From a virus: 44,463 bases of DNA. Every line of letters starts with the position of its first letter. The stretch's first letter is position 1. The position numbers and the translations under genes are program-made. The stretch spans positions 1-44,463 of IMG/VR virus record IMGVR_UViG_3300025289_000048. One strand, 5' to 3'. The notes below the pieces were generated by a model that had not been told where the DNA came from, did no database searches, and worked only from the letters and a program-made list of their open reading frames with translations. Positions 38,703 to 44,463 of this stretch are shown one piece after another.

Positions 38703-38903
38703 ATGGACAACCTTTACGATTTCGCGGCGAGCCTGACGCGGATGCAGACCAGCGGCGCGCGGCATGGGAAGCGTCTGGGGCTAGTCGAGGCGTGCGCGAT
38801 CATCAATCGCATGATGAACGGGGAGAAGGATAAGACGAGGTGGTATACGCTTCGGGATGCGCGGGAGGCGTTGTTTGAGGAGTTGCGGAGATGCAACGTC
38901 TGA
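38703..38903 (+). CDS. Small early protein, 66 aa
   Basis: First gene after the promoter, with TGGAGGCTAC as ribosome site. MDNLYDFAASLTRMQTSGARHGKRLGLVEACAIINRMMNGEKDKTRWYTLRDAREALFEELRR is helical and charged. No family is recognised. Its stop codon is the first base pair region of the long inverted repeat at 38903. Confidence 0.6.
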   Translation: MDNLYDFAASLTRMQTSGARHGKRLGLVEACAIINRMMNGEKDKTRWYTLRDAREALFEELRRCNV

Positions 38904-38982
38904 ACGAGTCGGCGGGAGGGACGTGTCAAGCGCGTCGGGCACAGGCGTTTAACACCCAGGTAGTCCGGCCCGCCGACTCGTT
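38903..38982 (+). other. 80-base nested inverted repeat, candidate structured RNA or operator
   Basis: A perfect 14-bp inverted repeat (AACGAGTCGGCGGG at 38903-38916 with its complement at 38969-38982) encloses a second, 11-position imperfect one (38923-38933 with 38945-38955; ten pairs counting one G-U, one mismatch) and an 11-base loop. No T run follows, and GAGGAGGCGAG for the next gene lies just after. It may act on transcription or translation of the downstream genes. Confidence 0.8.
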
Positions 38983-38993
38983 GAGGAGGCGAG

Positions 38994-39212
38994 ATGAGCA
39001 AGCCACGGATTCGCGTCTGGACGTCGGGGTTGGAGTTCGATGCAGCGATTCGCGGCACACTCAAAGGCGCATGCGTCGGCTCGGGGTATGGGCTATGCTC
39101 GCCAGATCTGTCACGCGACATGGATTTCGAGTACGACGACGAGCGGGAGCGCGACGCTGATTTGGCGCGCGGCAAGGAATTATTTCCTCACTTCAAGTGG
39201 GAGGGGAAATGA
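38994..39212 (+). CDS. Small acidic protein, 72 aa
   Basis: GAGGAGGCGAG precedes the ATG. MSKPRIRVWTSGLEFDAAIRGTLKGACVGSGYGLCSPDLSRDMDFEYDDERERDADLARGKELFPHFKWEGK has a beta-like start and a charged tail. Function unknown. Ends with an ATGA overlap. Confidence 0.6.
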   Translation: MSKPRIRVWTSGLEFDAAIRGTLKGACVGSGYGLCSPDLSRDMDFEYDDERERDADLARGKELFPHFKWEGK

Positions 39213-39280
39213 GCATGGCGAGCGAAACCGTCATCGATTTAATTGCCTACGCAAAGTTGGCGATGCAGGAGAGCGAATGA
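39209..39280 (+). CDS. Possible micro-gene, 23 aa
   Basis: ATGA overlaps on both sides, GAGGGGAAA as ribosome site, and MSMASETVIDLIAYAKLAMQESE. It might serve mainly to pass ribosomes to the next gene. Too short for family recognition. Confidence 0.4.
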   Translation: MSMASETVIDLIAYAKLAMQESE

Positions 39281-39486
39281 GCGAACCGCGAGCGAGGTTC
39301 GTGGAGGCGATGCGAGGGATGCGAGAGGCCCCTGTCAGTTGGCCGACCGCGTTTCGCCAAGCCGCCGAGGCGTTTGCAGATGCGGAGTGCCACAAGATGC
39401 TTCTCTCCGGCGGCCCAGCCGTAGGGCATGCCATGCCGGATCACGCCGCCTGCCGCGCCGCGCTGCTGAAGGAGATCGGGCTATGA
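39277..39486 (+). CDS. Tandem-paralogue small protein, copy 1, 69 aa
   Basis: MSEPRARFVEAMRGMREAPVSWPTAFRQAAEAFADAECHKMLLSGGPAVGHAMPDHAACRAALLKEIGL. The start (SEPRARFVEAM), the AFADAEC centre and the DHAACRAALLKEIGL end recur in copies 2 and 3 (39483, 39922). The function is unknown; the conserved Cys and His could bind a metal. Confidence 0.65.
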   Translation: MSEPRARFVEAMRGMREAPVSWPTAFRQAAEAFADAECHKMLLSGGPAVGHAMPDHAACRAALLKEIGL

Positions 39487-39704
39487 CCGACGCACGAAGC
39501 AGGTTCGTGGAGGCCGCACAGTATCTAGTTGGATACTTGGGGCTCAACGGCGATCCGCGTGCCGCGAAGCGACTCAGCGCGCTCTGTGAGGCGTTTGCGG
39601 ATGCGGAGTGCGATTTTCCGGGCGGCGGCAAAAACGTCCGCTGTCCGGTGCTTGGAAATCATGCCGCTTGCCGCGCCGACTTGCTTGAGGAGATCGGGCT
39701 GTGA
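39483..39704 (+). CDS. Tandem-paralogue small protein, copy 2, 73 aa
   Basis: MTDARSRFVEAAQYLVGYLGLNG..., with CEAFADAECDFPGGG and NHAACRADLLEEIGL. Same layout as copy 1 with a different centre. ATGA overlap at the start and GTGA at the end. Function unknown. Confidence 0.65.
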   Translation: MTDARSRFVEAAQYLVGYLGLNGDPRAAKRLSALCEAFADAECDFPGGGKNVRCPVLGNHAACRADLLEEIGL

Positions 39705-39925
39705 GCGAGCCAATTCAAGCGTGGCCATTCCACGAAGCGCCGAATGAGTTCCAACGGCTATCAGAGCACGGCGGAGACGAAGATTGGCTTGCCTTAGTTC
39801 CAGAACGGTACATGAACTTGTACATCGGATGGTTAGAACCGGGCAGCCCATTCGGTTGCTGCGATGTGAGTCGCCATGACCTAATTGATGGGCGGGGTGT
39901 TGTGTACATCGGGGCTCACTCATGA
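39701..39925 (+). CDS. Small protein between paralogues, 74 aa
   Basis: GTG start in a GTGA overlap. MSEPIQAWPFHEAPNEFQRLSEHGGDEDWLALVPERYMNLYIGWLEPGSPFGCCDVSRHDLIDGRGVVYIGAHS has no recognised family; it lacks the paralogue pattern apart from its first four residues. Confidence 0.6.
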   Translation: MSEPIQAWPFHEAPNEFQRLSEHGGDEDWLALVPERYMNLYIGWLEPGSPFGCCDVSRHDLIDGRGVVYIGAHS

Positions 39926-40185
39926 GCGAGCCGAAAGTGAGGTTTGTGAAAGCGATGCGTGCCGTTTTGGCAAGCATACGGGAAGCGGAGGCCATCGCCC
40001 TTGTTCACGGATGGAGATATTCGGGGCCACCGAATCCGCTGCGCCAAGCCGCCGAAGCATTTGCGGATGCGGTATGCAACGTTCGAACGTGGATAGAACA
40101 GCGGTCACACATAAAAGGCAAGCCGTTTCCGGTGCACGATCACACTGCCTGTCACAAGGCGTTGCTGAAGGAAATTGGATTATGA
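39922..40185 (+). CDS. Tandem-paralogue small protein, copy 3, 87 aa
   Basis: MSEPKVRFVKAMRAVLASIREAEAIAL..., with LRQAAEAFADAVCN and DHTACHKALLKEIGL. It is longer than copies 1 and 2 by an inserted middle segment. Function unknown. Confidence 0.65.
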   Translation: MSEPKVRFVKAMRAVLASIREAEAIALVHGWRYSGPPNPLRQAAEAFADAVCNVRTWIEQRSHIKGKPFPVHDHTACHKALLKEIGL

Positions 40186-40421
40186 GAGCATGGGGCGTCG
40201 CGTGGCGCCAGAAGAATCGTCGAGATGGAGTCAACCGATGTAGAATACTACACTTGGTGTGGGAGCACCAACTTCGCCTGTTCCGTAGCCGCCGTGAGTG
40301 CCGCAAGTTCATCGAGGAACGCTACGGCTACATCAGGCGTCGTCCCGAACTGCGCGCCAAGCCGTACGGATGGCTGATGCCGATAGCCGTGCGCGTTGTG
40401 GTGCGGAGGGAGACGCGATGA
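40182..40421 (+). CDS. Small basic protein, 79 aa
   Basis: ATGA overlap start. LRLFRSRRECRKFIEERYGYIRRRPELRAKPYGWLMPIAVRVVV resembles phage proteins that I recall with RxxARxxIxERYGYI and a following PxGW motif. Function unknown; basic, so nucleic-acid binding is possible. Confidence 0.65.
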   Translation: MRAWGVAWRQKNRRDGVNRCRILHLVWEHQLRLFRSRRECRKFIEERYGYIRRRPELRAKPYGWLMPIAVRVVVRRETR

Positions 40422-40885
40422 CCGGCCCGAAGCAGCAGACGTTTGAGGAGGCGCTGGCGGCATTGCTGCGATTGTCGTACCGAGATTGGGGTGCTGGTGA
40501 CCCGCCATATGACGCTGCACTTGCGAAGGTGCGCGCCGCCCATCAGCGCGATGCCGCGGAGAAGCGCGCCGAACGTCTAAGCCTGGAAATTGAAGAGGCG
40601 CAAGAAGCGATGGAAGAATTTGGTTTGCGCGAGCATAAGATGACCGTTGCCGGCGCAGTTACAGCACTCGGTAAGCGCGCGGAGGCGGCGGAGCGCGAAG
40701 CGGCACACAAAGACAGCGGCTGCGAGGAGGATAAGCAGAGAGACGAGGAGCGCATCGCCGCGTTGGAGCGTGAGGTTGGGCGGCTGAGGGCGGCGCTCCT
40801 GTCCATCGAAAAGAACTCATGCTGCGCCCCGTGTCAAGAAGCCGGACTTGTGGCCCGCGCCGCGCTTCGGAAGGAGGCCCGCTGA
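40418..40885 (+). CDS. Coiled-coil protein, 155 aa
   Basis: The middle (about 45-130) is a long charged heptad region (AEKRAERLSLEIEEAQEAMEEFG, KRAEAAEREAAHKDSGCEEDKQRDEERIAALEREVGRLRAALL). The end carries SCCAPCQ and KEAR. No family is recognised. ATGA overlap start. Confidence 0.6.
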   Translation: MTGPKQQTFEEALAALLRLSYRDWGAGDPPYDAALAKVRAAHQRDAAEKRAERLSLEIEEAQEAMEEFGLREHKMTVAGAVTALGKRAEAAEREAAHKDSGCEEDKQRDEERIAALEREVGRLRAALLSIEKNSCCAPCQEAGLVARAALRKEAR

Positions 40886-41055
40886 TGCCGACGAATGAGC
40901 CGGCGAAGTGCCCAAGGTGCCAAGCCGCCGCTGAGAAGTCGCGCCTCGCCACGCTAATCGACGCGGCGAACTTCTTCGACATGCTTGTGGTGCGCGACAA
41001 ACTGTTCACCGGCGGGCAGGTGGCGGAGAGGCTGCGGGAGATAGCGGAGGAATGA
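40885..41055 (+). CDS. Small CxxC protein, 56 aa
   Basis: MPTNEPAKCPRCQAAAEKSRLATLIDAANFFDMLVVRDKLFTGGQVAERLREIAEE has one CPRC pair and a helical body. TGATG overlap start. Its ribosome site region GGAGGA lies just before the next start. Function unknown. Confidence 0.55.
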   Translation: MPTNEPAKCPRCQAAAEKSRLATLIDAANFFDMLVVRDKLFTGGQVAERLREIAEE

Positions 41056-42359
41056 ATGGCCTGGCTCTATGTGCCGGGGTTGGCGGACTCGAACTTGGAC
41101 TCCGGCTCGCCGTCGGAGACGCCTACCGCACCGTGGGTTACGTTGAGCGGGAAGCCTTCGCAGCGGCCGTTCTCGTGGCGCGGATGGAGGACGAGGCGCT
41201 GGATCGAGCGCCTATATGGGACGATGTTGCGACCTTCGATGGCGCAGCGTGGCGCGGAGTCGTGGATATCGTCTCTGCGGGATACCCGTGCCAACCGTTC
41301 AGCGTCGCAGGACAGCGGCGCGGAGCAGGAGACGAGCGGCACCTCTGGCCCCACATCGCTCGCATCATCCGCGAGTGCGAACCCGTACAAGTGTTCTTGG
41401 AGAACGTCGGCGGACACCTCCGGCTTGGCTTTCGGGAAGTTGCAGAGGAGTTACGAGGAATGGGCTACGACGTTGCGGCGGGTTTGTTTACGGCGGAGGA
41501 GGTTGGTGCGCCGCACCGAAGAGAGCGATTATTTGCGCTGGCCCGCAAGTTGTGCCACCGACTGGAAGAACTCAATGCCGTTGCATCGAATTGGCGGGAG
41601 GCTTCTGGCACACGAAGCGAGACTCTGGCCGAGCGTCCGAGTGGGCGTTCACGGCGAACCGAGTGCGGGGGCACGGCATCCGAGGATTCAGGATTGGGTG
41701 ACGCCGCAGCAGCACGACGGAATGGCTGGCCCGACGCCGCCGAGGCGCGTAGGTCGCTACGGCACGAAGCACGGCGGGAGGGACTTGGTGGATCAGGCGC
41801 AGACTTGGCTAACACCGAACGTCCCGAACGGCGGTCGCAGCGTGCCGGAAGCGACGGTACTGGCGAAAGGACAGACGAAGACCGGCAAACGCACAGTTGG
41901 TCTGGAATCTCAGACGCGAGTTTGGGCAACGCCGACGCAACGCGACTGGAAGGACGGCGGAGACCCATCGGTGAACGTACCGACGAACTCCTTGCTTGGC
42001 CGCCGGGCCCCGCGCAGCATGACGAATGGACCGGAATCCTCGCCCATTGGCCGCATTTGCAGCCAGCCATCAGCATCGAAGAAGCAGAACGGGCCGGACT
42101 CAGGATACCAACTAGGTTCGCGTCTCGTTGCGCGGAGACTCAACCCCCTGTTCGTCGAGTGGCTGATGGGCCTTCCAATCGGGTGGACCGACTCCGCGCC
42201 TGTGGCAACGGCGTCGTTCCAATCGTGGCTGCATACGCATACCGAACTCTTATGGAGGCTTTGCGCCAAGATTGGCCTGCGGGAGATGGCGGAGGAGGAG
42301 GCTTGACAACCGCACACGAAGCACCTATATTGCTGGCGCGACGATGGAGGATGCGATGA
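41052..42359 (+). CDS. DNA cytosine-C5 methyltransferase, 435 aa
   Basis: ALCAGVGGLELGL (5-17) is motif I, SAGYPCQPFSVAG (75-87) is motif IV with the catalytic Cys80, VFLENVGG (114-121) motif VI, APHRRERLFALA (153-164) motif VIII, and DRLRACGNGVVPIVAAYA (about 379-396) motifs IX-X. It should methylate cytosine in a specific site, with the 165-375 region as target recognition. ATG shares a GGAGGA site with the ATG at 41056 of the overlapping frame. It ends in an ATGA overlap with the AAA gene. Confidence 0.92.
   Translation: MNGLALCAGVGGLELGLRLAVGDAYRTVGYVEREAFAAAVLVARMEDEALDRAPIWDDVATFDGAAWRGVVDIVSAGYPCQPFSVAGQRRGAGDERHLWPHIARIIRECEPVQVFLENVGGHLRLGFREVAEELRGMGYDVAAGLFTAEEVGAPHRRERLFALARKLCHRLEELNAVASNWREASGTRSETLAERPSGRSRRTECGGTASEDSGLGDAAAARRNGWPDAAEARRSLRHEARREGLGGSGADLANTERPERRSQRAGSDGTGERTDEDRQTHSWSGISDASLGNADATRLEGRRRPIGERTDELLAWPPGPAQHDEWTGILAHWPHLQPAISIEEAERAGLRIPTRFASRCAETQPPVRRVADGPSNRVDRLRACGNGVVPIVAAYAYRTLMEALRQDWPAGDGGGGGLTTAHEAPILLARRWRMR
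41056..42306 (+). CDS. Overlapping +1-frame protein inside the cytosine methyltransferase gene, 416 aa
   Basis: This frame is open for 416 codons and starts four bases after the methyltransferase ATG. The first half is simply the shifted reading of the methyltransferase and may be passive. The second half has motifs that I know from phage methyltransferase-associated sequences: DWVTP (214), WLTPNVPNGGR (251-261), WATPTQRDWKDGGD (290-303) and RLNPLFVEWLMGLPIGWTD (361-379). Whether the frame is translated alone or by frameshift is unknown. Confidence 0.55.
   Translation: MAWLYVPGLADSNLDSGSPSETPTAPWVTLSGKPSQRPFSWRGWRTRRWIERLYGTMLRPSMAQRGAESWISSLRDTRANRSASQDSGAEQETSGTSGPTSLASSASANPYKCSWRTSADTSGLAFGKLQRSYEEWATTLRRVCLRRRRLVRRTEESDYLRWPASCATDWKNSMPLHRIGGRLLAHEARLWPSVRVGVHGEPSAGARHPRIQDWVTPQQHDGMAGPTPPRRVGRYGTKHGGRDLVDQAQTWLTPNVPNGGRSVPEATVLAKGQTKTGKRTVGLESQTRVWATPTQRDWKDGGDPSVNVPTNSLLGRRAPRSMTNGPESSPIGRICSQPSASKKQNGPDSGYQLGSRLVARRLNPLFVEWLMGLPIGWTDSAPVATASFQSWLHTHTELLWRLCAKIGLREMAEEEA
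42303..42331 (+). promoter_or_regulatory. Consensus-like promoter for the replication-side operon
   Basis: TTGACA (42303-42308), 17 bases and TATATT (42326-42331), inside the end of the methyltransferase gene and exactly overlapping the stop of the +1 frame. RNA would start near 42338, followed by GGAGG at 42345-42349 and the ATG at 42356. Confidence 0.75.
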
Positions 42360-43114
42360 GCGGAACGATATTTCAGATCGACGGGCCGGCGGGTTGCGGC
42401 AAATCGACCGTGCTATGCGGGATGCCAGAGCCGCGTGCGCTGCTTGACACCGATGTCGACGGCGCGCGATGGTTGCGCCAGCACTTCGCCTTCTACGAGA
42501 CGACGCGCAGCATGCTCGACGCACGGCGCGTACTATCCGTCTGGGCCGACAACAAGGAGATTGCAAGCGTCGCGGTAGATGTCTGGGCCTACTTCTGGCA
42601 GACGGTCGCGCAGCAGGTGATGGACGACGACGCGCGGAAACGCGAGTTTGCCACAAGCAACATGTATAAGGCGTGGGGGCCGGCGAAGATGGCTGTGCGG
42701 AGGCTTTACGACCCGCTGCTGCGGGCGAAGCGCGCCGGGAAGCACATCTGTCTCACCGCGCACACAAAGGAGGCGACGGAGCAACGCGATGACAAGACGG
42801 TGGTGAAATTGGGTTTGCGCGCCGATACTGAGGCGATGCTGAACGACATTCTCGACGTGCACCTGCGGATGTATATCGACTTCAAGAAGGACACGCGCTG
42901 GTTCGAGACGGTAAAGTGCCGGCCGCAACAGGACTTCAAGCCGCTATTGCCCGCCCGCATTGATGTGCCGCTCTACGAATCCCACCTCATGTACCAGCGC
43001 GTGCTTGCACTCATTGGTGAGGCCCCGGAGTCGCTCGCCGCCGGCGACGCCCAGGCCGAGGACGAAGCGGCGGTAACGGCAATGGCCGATGCGGCCAAAG
43101 GAGCCAAGCGATGA
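42356..43114 (+). CDS. AAA ATPase (AAA_24 type), 252 aa
   Basis: IDGPAGCGKSTVL (8-20) is Walker A; ALLDTDVDG follows strand 2. A Walker B-type hydrophobic strand is ICLTAHTKEA. It resembles the phage ATPase group found beside ssDNA-binding and nuclease genes. The ATG at 42356 is chosen because GGAGG lies at the correct distance; the in-frame ATG at 42344 has none. Probably in DNA replication or recombination. Confidence 0.8.
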   Translation: MSGTIFQIDGPAGCGKSTVLCGMPEPRALLDTDVDGARWLRQHFAFYETTRSMLDARRVLSVWADNKEIASVAVDVWAYFWQTVAQQVMDDDARKREFATSNMYKAWGPAKMAVRRLYDPLLRAKRAGKHICLTAHTKEATEQRDDKTVVKLGLRADTEAMLNDILDVHLRMYIDFKKDTRWFETVKCRPQQDFKPLLPARIDVPLYESHLMYQRVLALIGEAPESLAAGDAQAEDEAAVTAMADAAKGAKR

Positions 43115-43542
43115 CAATCAACCCGGCGGATTTCCCCGAGGAAGGCGGAGGCGCAACATATCCAGAGGAGGCACGCGGCTGGCAGCGCATGAAGTTGAAT
43201 AAGTTTCGAGCGGAGGCGAAGGGCGACCGCGTATGGTTTCTGCTGGAGTTGGGGAACGAGGAGAGCGGCGCGCGCGCGTCGGCGTCGCTGAATATTTTTA
43301 CGGCGCCCGAGACGGACGGCAAGAAGAAGGCGAACCAGATTTCGATGGGCGTATTCAAGAGTCTGTGGCAGGCGGCGGGGCTGCCGGAGAGCGAGTACCC
43401 GGCGCCCAACCCGCGCGAGATCGTCAAGGCGCTCAACAGTTACGAAGACAAGCTGGTGGTGGACGCCTTCTGCGGGCCGGACGGGCGCGGGTACACGCAG
43501 GCGACGAAGTTCCGCAAGGCAACCGATGCCGAAGGCGTATAG
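43111..43542 (+). CDS. Probable ssDNA-binding protein (DUF669-like), 143 aa
   Basis: ATGA overlap start. GRGWQRMKLNKFRAEAKGDRVWFLLELGNEESGARASASLNIFTAPETDGKKKANQISMGVFKSLWQAAGL has the single OB-type beta pattern and aromatic spacing of phage ssDNA-binding or DUF669 proteins, and lies between an AAA ATPase and an ERCC4-type nuclease as those proteins often do. The binding role is inferred. Confidence 0.65.
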   Translation: MTINPADFPEEGGGATYPEEARGWQRMKLNKFRAEAKGDRVWFLLELGNEESGARASASLNIFTAPETDGKKKANQISMGVFKSLWQAAGLPESEYPAPNPREIVKALNSYEDKLVVDAFCGPDGRGYTQATKFRKATDAEGV

Positions 43543-44080
43543 CAAGGCGCCGCCGGAGCCGCGCCGCTCCTACACCGTGCTTATCGACACGCGCGAGCAG
43601 GAGCCTTATGCGTTCGATGACGTGGTGACGGAGCGGCGCGGCCTGAAAACCGGGGACTATGCGTTGCTGGAGTATCCCGATGCGGTGGTGGAGCGGAAGT
43701 CGCGCGCGGATTACTGGGGATGCCTGGCGACCGGGCGGGAGCGGTTCGAGGCGGAGTTGTGGCGGCTGGCGAGTTTCAACTATCCGCTGGTGGTGCTGGA
43801 ATGCGACTGGAAGCAGTTGTGCGAGCCGTTCCTGTTCAATGGCGGCGGAGGCGTGATGAGGCGAAGCAAGGTGCCGCCGCTGGTGGCGCAGAACTCGCTC
43901 CTGTCGTGGATGGCGCGCTACCGGGTGCCCATTCTGCCGTGCGGGAGCCGAGCGCAGGCGGCGCGTGTGGTGCTGCAGCATTTTGACATGGTGGATCGGA
44001 TCAAAAAAGAGGAGAAGAAGCGGACAACGGTGGTGAAAAATCTAGCGGAGGTGGCGGCGAATGCCAAAACGAATAGATAA
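43526..44080 (+). CDS. ERCC4-type (XPF-like) nuclease, 184 aa
   Basis: VLIDTREQEPYAF (18-30) has the catalytic Asp, GLKTGDYALLEY (39-50) follows, and VVERKSRADYW (54-64) is the ERK motif of XPF-family nucleases. It would cut branched DNA near ss-ds junctions. The last residues are basic (KKEEKKRTTVVKNL). It overlaps the next gene by 20 bases. Confidence 0.82.
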   Translation: MPKAYSKAPPEPRRSYTVLIDTREQEPYAFDDVVTERRGLKTGDYALLEYPDAVVERKSRADYWGCLATGRERFEAELWRLASFNYPLVVLECDWKQLCEPFLFNGGGGVMRRSKVPPLVAQNSLLSWMARYRVPILPCGSRAQAARVVLQHFDMVDRIKKEEKKRTTVVKNLAEVAANAKTNR

Positions 44081-44463
44081 GTTGACGCCGGAGCAAGAGG
44101 CACGACTCGGCGAGTGGCGCGACAAGTGGATCAAGATAGGGTTGTGCTGTGAGCCGGCGGACAGAAAGCTGGCCGAGGCGGCACTGGCAGCCTGCTACCG
44201 GCATACGAAACTGGAGCCACCGAAAGCGTATGTGTGGGTGCAGTCGCCGCTTACGCTAGCGTATGCGGGACCGACAGCAGCGATGATTGTTGATGGTAAA
44301 CATGCGGTGAGCGGCGCGGTGAGCGGCGCGGTGAGCGGCGCGGTGCACGGCGCGGTGGACGGCGCGGTGCACAGCGCGGTGAGCGGCGCGGTGAGCGACG
44401 CGGTGGGCGGCGCGGTGAGCGACGCGGTGGACGGCGCGGTGGGCGGCGCGGTGGGCGGCGCGG
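44061..44463 (+). CDS. DUF6745-type protein, N-terminal part (partial; continues at 1)
   Basis: MPKRIDKLTPEQEARLGEWRDKWIKIGLCCEPADRKLAEAALAACYRHTKLEPPKAYVWVQSPL is the usual N-terminus of DUF6745 proteins as I know them (two helices, the EPADR motif, then the W-SPL segment). The repeat array starts at residue 84. The frame runs through the end of the window and matches the frame open at base 2 once the 53-base overlap is removed. Confidence 0.85.
   Translation, partial: MPKRIDKLTPEQEARLGEWRDKWIKIGLCCEPADRKLAEAALAACYRHTKLEPPKAYVWVQSPLTLAYAGPTAAMIVDGKHAVSGAVSGAVSGAVHGAVDGAVHSAVSGAVSDAVGGAVSDAVDGAVGGAVGGA
44310..44463 (+). repeat. Start of the x-x-Ala-Val coding repeat
   Basis: Units here read SGAV three times, then HGAV, DGAV, HSAV, SGAV, SDAV, GGAV and into the terminal overlap. 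The composition rules are as at 8-463. Bases 44387-44463 match 289-365 exactly, so the array could be joined to the other end at more than one unit. Confidence 0.93.
44411..44463. repeat. 53-base terminal overlap identical to bases 1-53
   Basis: The last 53 bases repeat the first 53 exactly and in the same direction, the mark of a circular assembly or a short terminal redundancy. Because both copies lie in the 12-bp repeat, the match is not independent proof of a circle. Confidence 0.9.

Noticed and set aside
38903-38982. Retron or tRNA-like element
   Set aside because: No reverse transcriptase is near, and the stem lengths do not match a tRNA cloverleaf.
1-44463. Temperate lifestyle
   Set aside because: No integrase, excisionase, CI-like repressor or attachment site could be recognised on either strand; absence is not proof because many small genes are unnamed.

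Overview
The window is a nearly complete tailed-phage genome with a short-tail (podovirus-like) virion, assembled as a circular or circularly permuted contig. Its last 53 bases repeat its first 53 exactly, and one gene (DUF6745 type) is split across the two ends; collapsing the overlap gives a circle of about 44.41 kb and restores a single 488-residue frame. The DNA is GC-rich, Shine-Dalgarno sites are of the AGGAGG type, and several promoters resemble sigma-70 consensus, so the host is a bacterium. I cannot name it. I saw no integrase, lysogeny repressor, tRNA gene, CRISPR array, DNA polymerase or RNA polymerase.

Layout: (1) 42.3 kb through the ends to 6.0 kb, + strand: an AAA ATPase, a probable ssDNA-binding protein and an ERCC4-type nuclease, then the DUF6745 protein with its partner, several small proteins, and a lysis module (two-helix membrane protein, M15 peptidase, membrane-anchored HExxH protein, two spanin-like proteins), a DEDD exonuclease and a GIY-YIG-like protein. 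(2) 6.1-7.07 kb: one gene in a transcript flanked by two pentanucleotide GGCNN arrays. (3) 7.07-34.5 kb, - strand: the virion operon. In transcription order it holds small terminase, large terminase, portal, scaffold, N4-gp56-type major capsid protein, a seven-gene glycan cassette (three glycosyltransferases, three methyltransferases, one deacetylase), adaptor, fibre and tailspike genes, a nozzle-like protein, internal virion proteins and two small membrane proteins. (4) 34.6-36.3 kb, + strand: a string of very small early genes. (5) 36.2-38.5 kb, - strand: a PD-(D/E)XK nuclease-like gene, a Dam-type adenine methyltransferase and a RepA-like ATPase; the first two look AT-richer than the rest. 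(6) 38.7-42.36 kb, + strand: small genes including three tandem paralogues, ending in a cytosine-C5 methyltransferase gene whose whole length also carries a second long frame.

Genes are packed with ATGA, GTGA and TGATG overlaps, so most translation is coupled. Two divergent promoter regions (34.51-34.63 kb and 38.58-38.68 kb) and single promoters at 6.12 and 42.30 kb divide the genome into five or six transcripts. The signals most worth a second look are the double-coded methyltransferase locus, the GGCNN arrays in both untranslated regions of one gene, the 47-unit tetrapeptide array of the DUF6745 protein, and two folded non-coding segments (1.6-1.8 kb and 38.90-38.98 kb).
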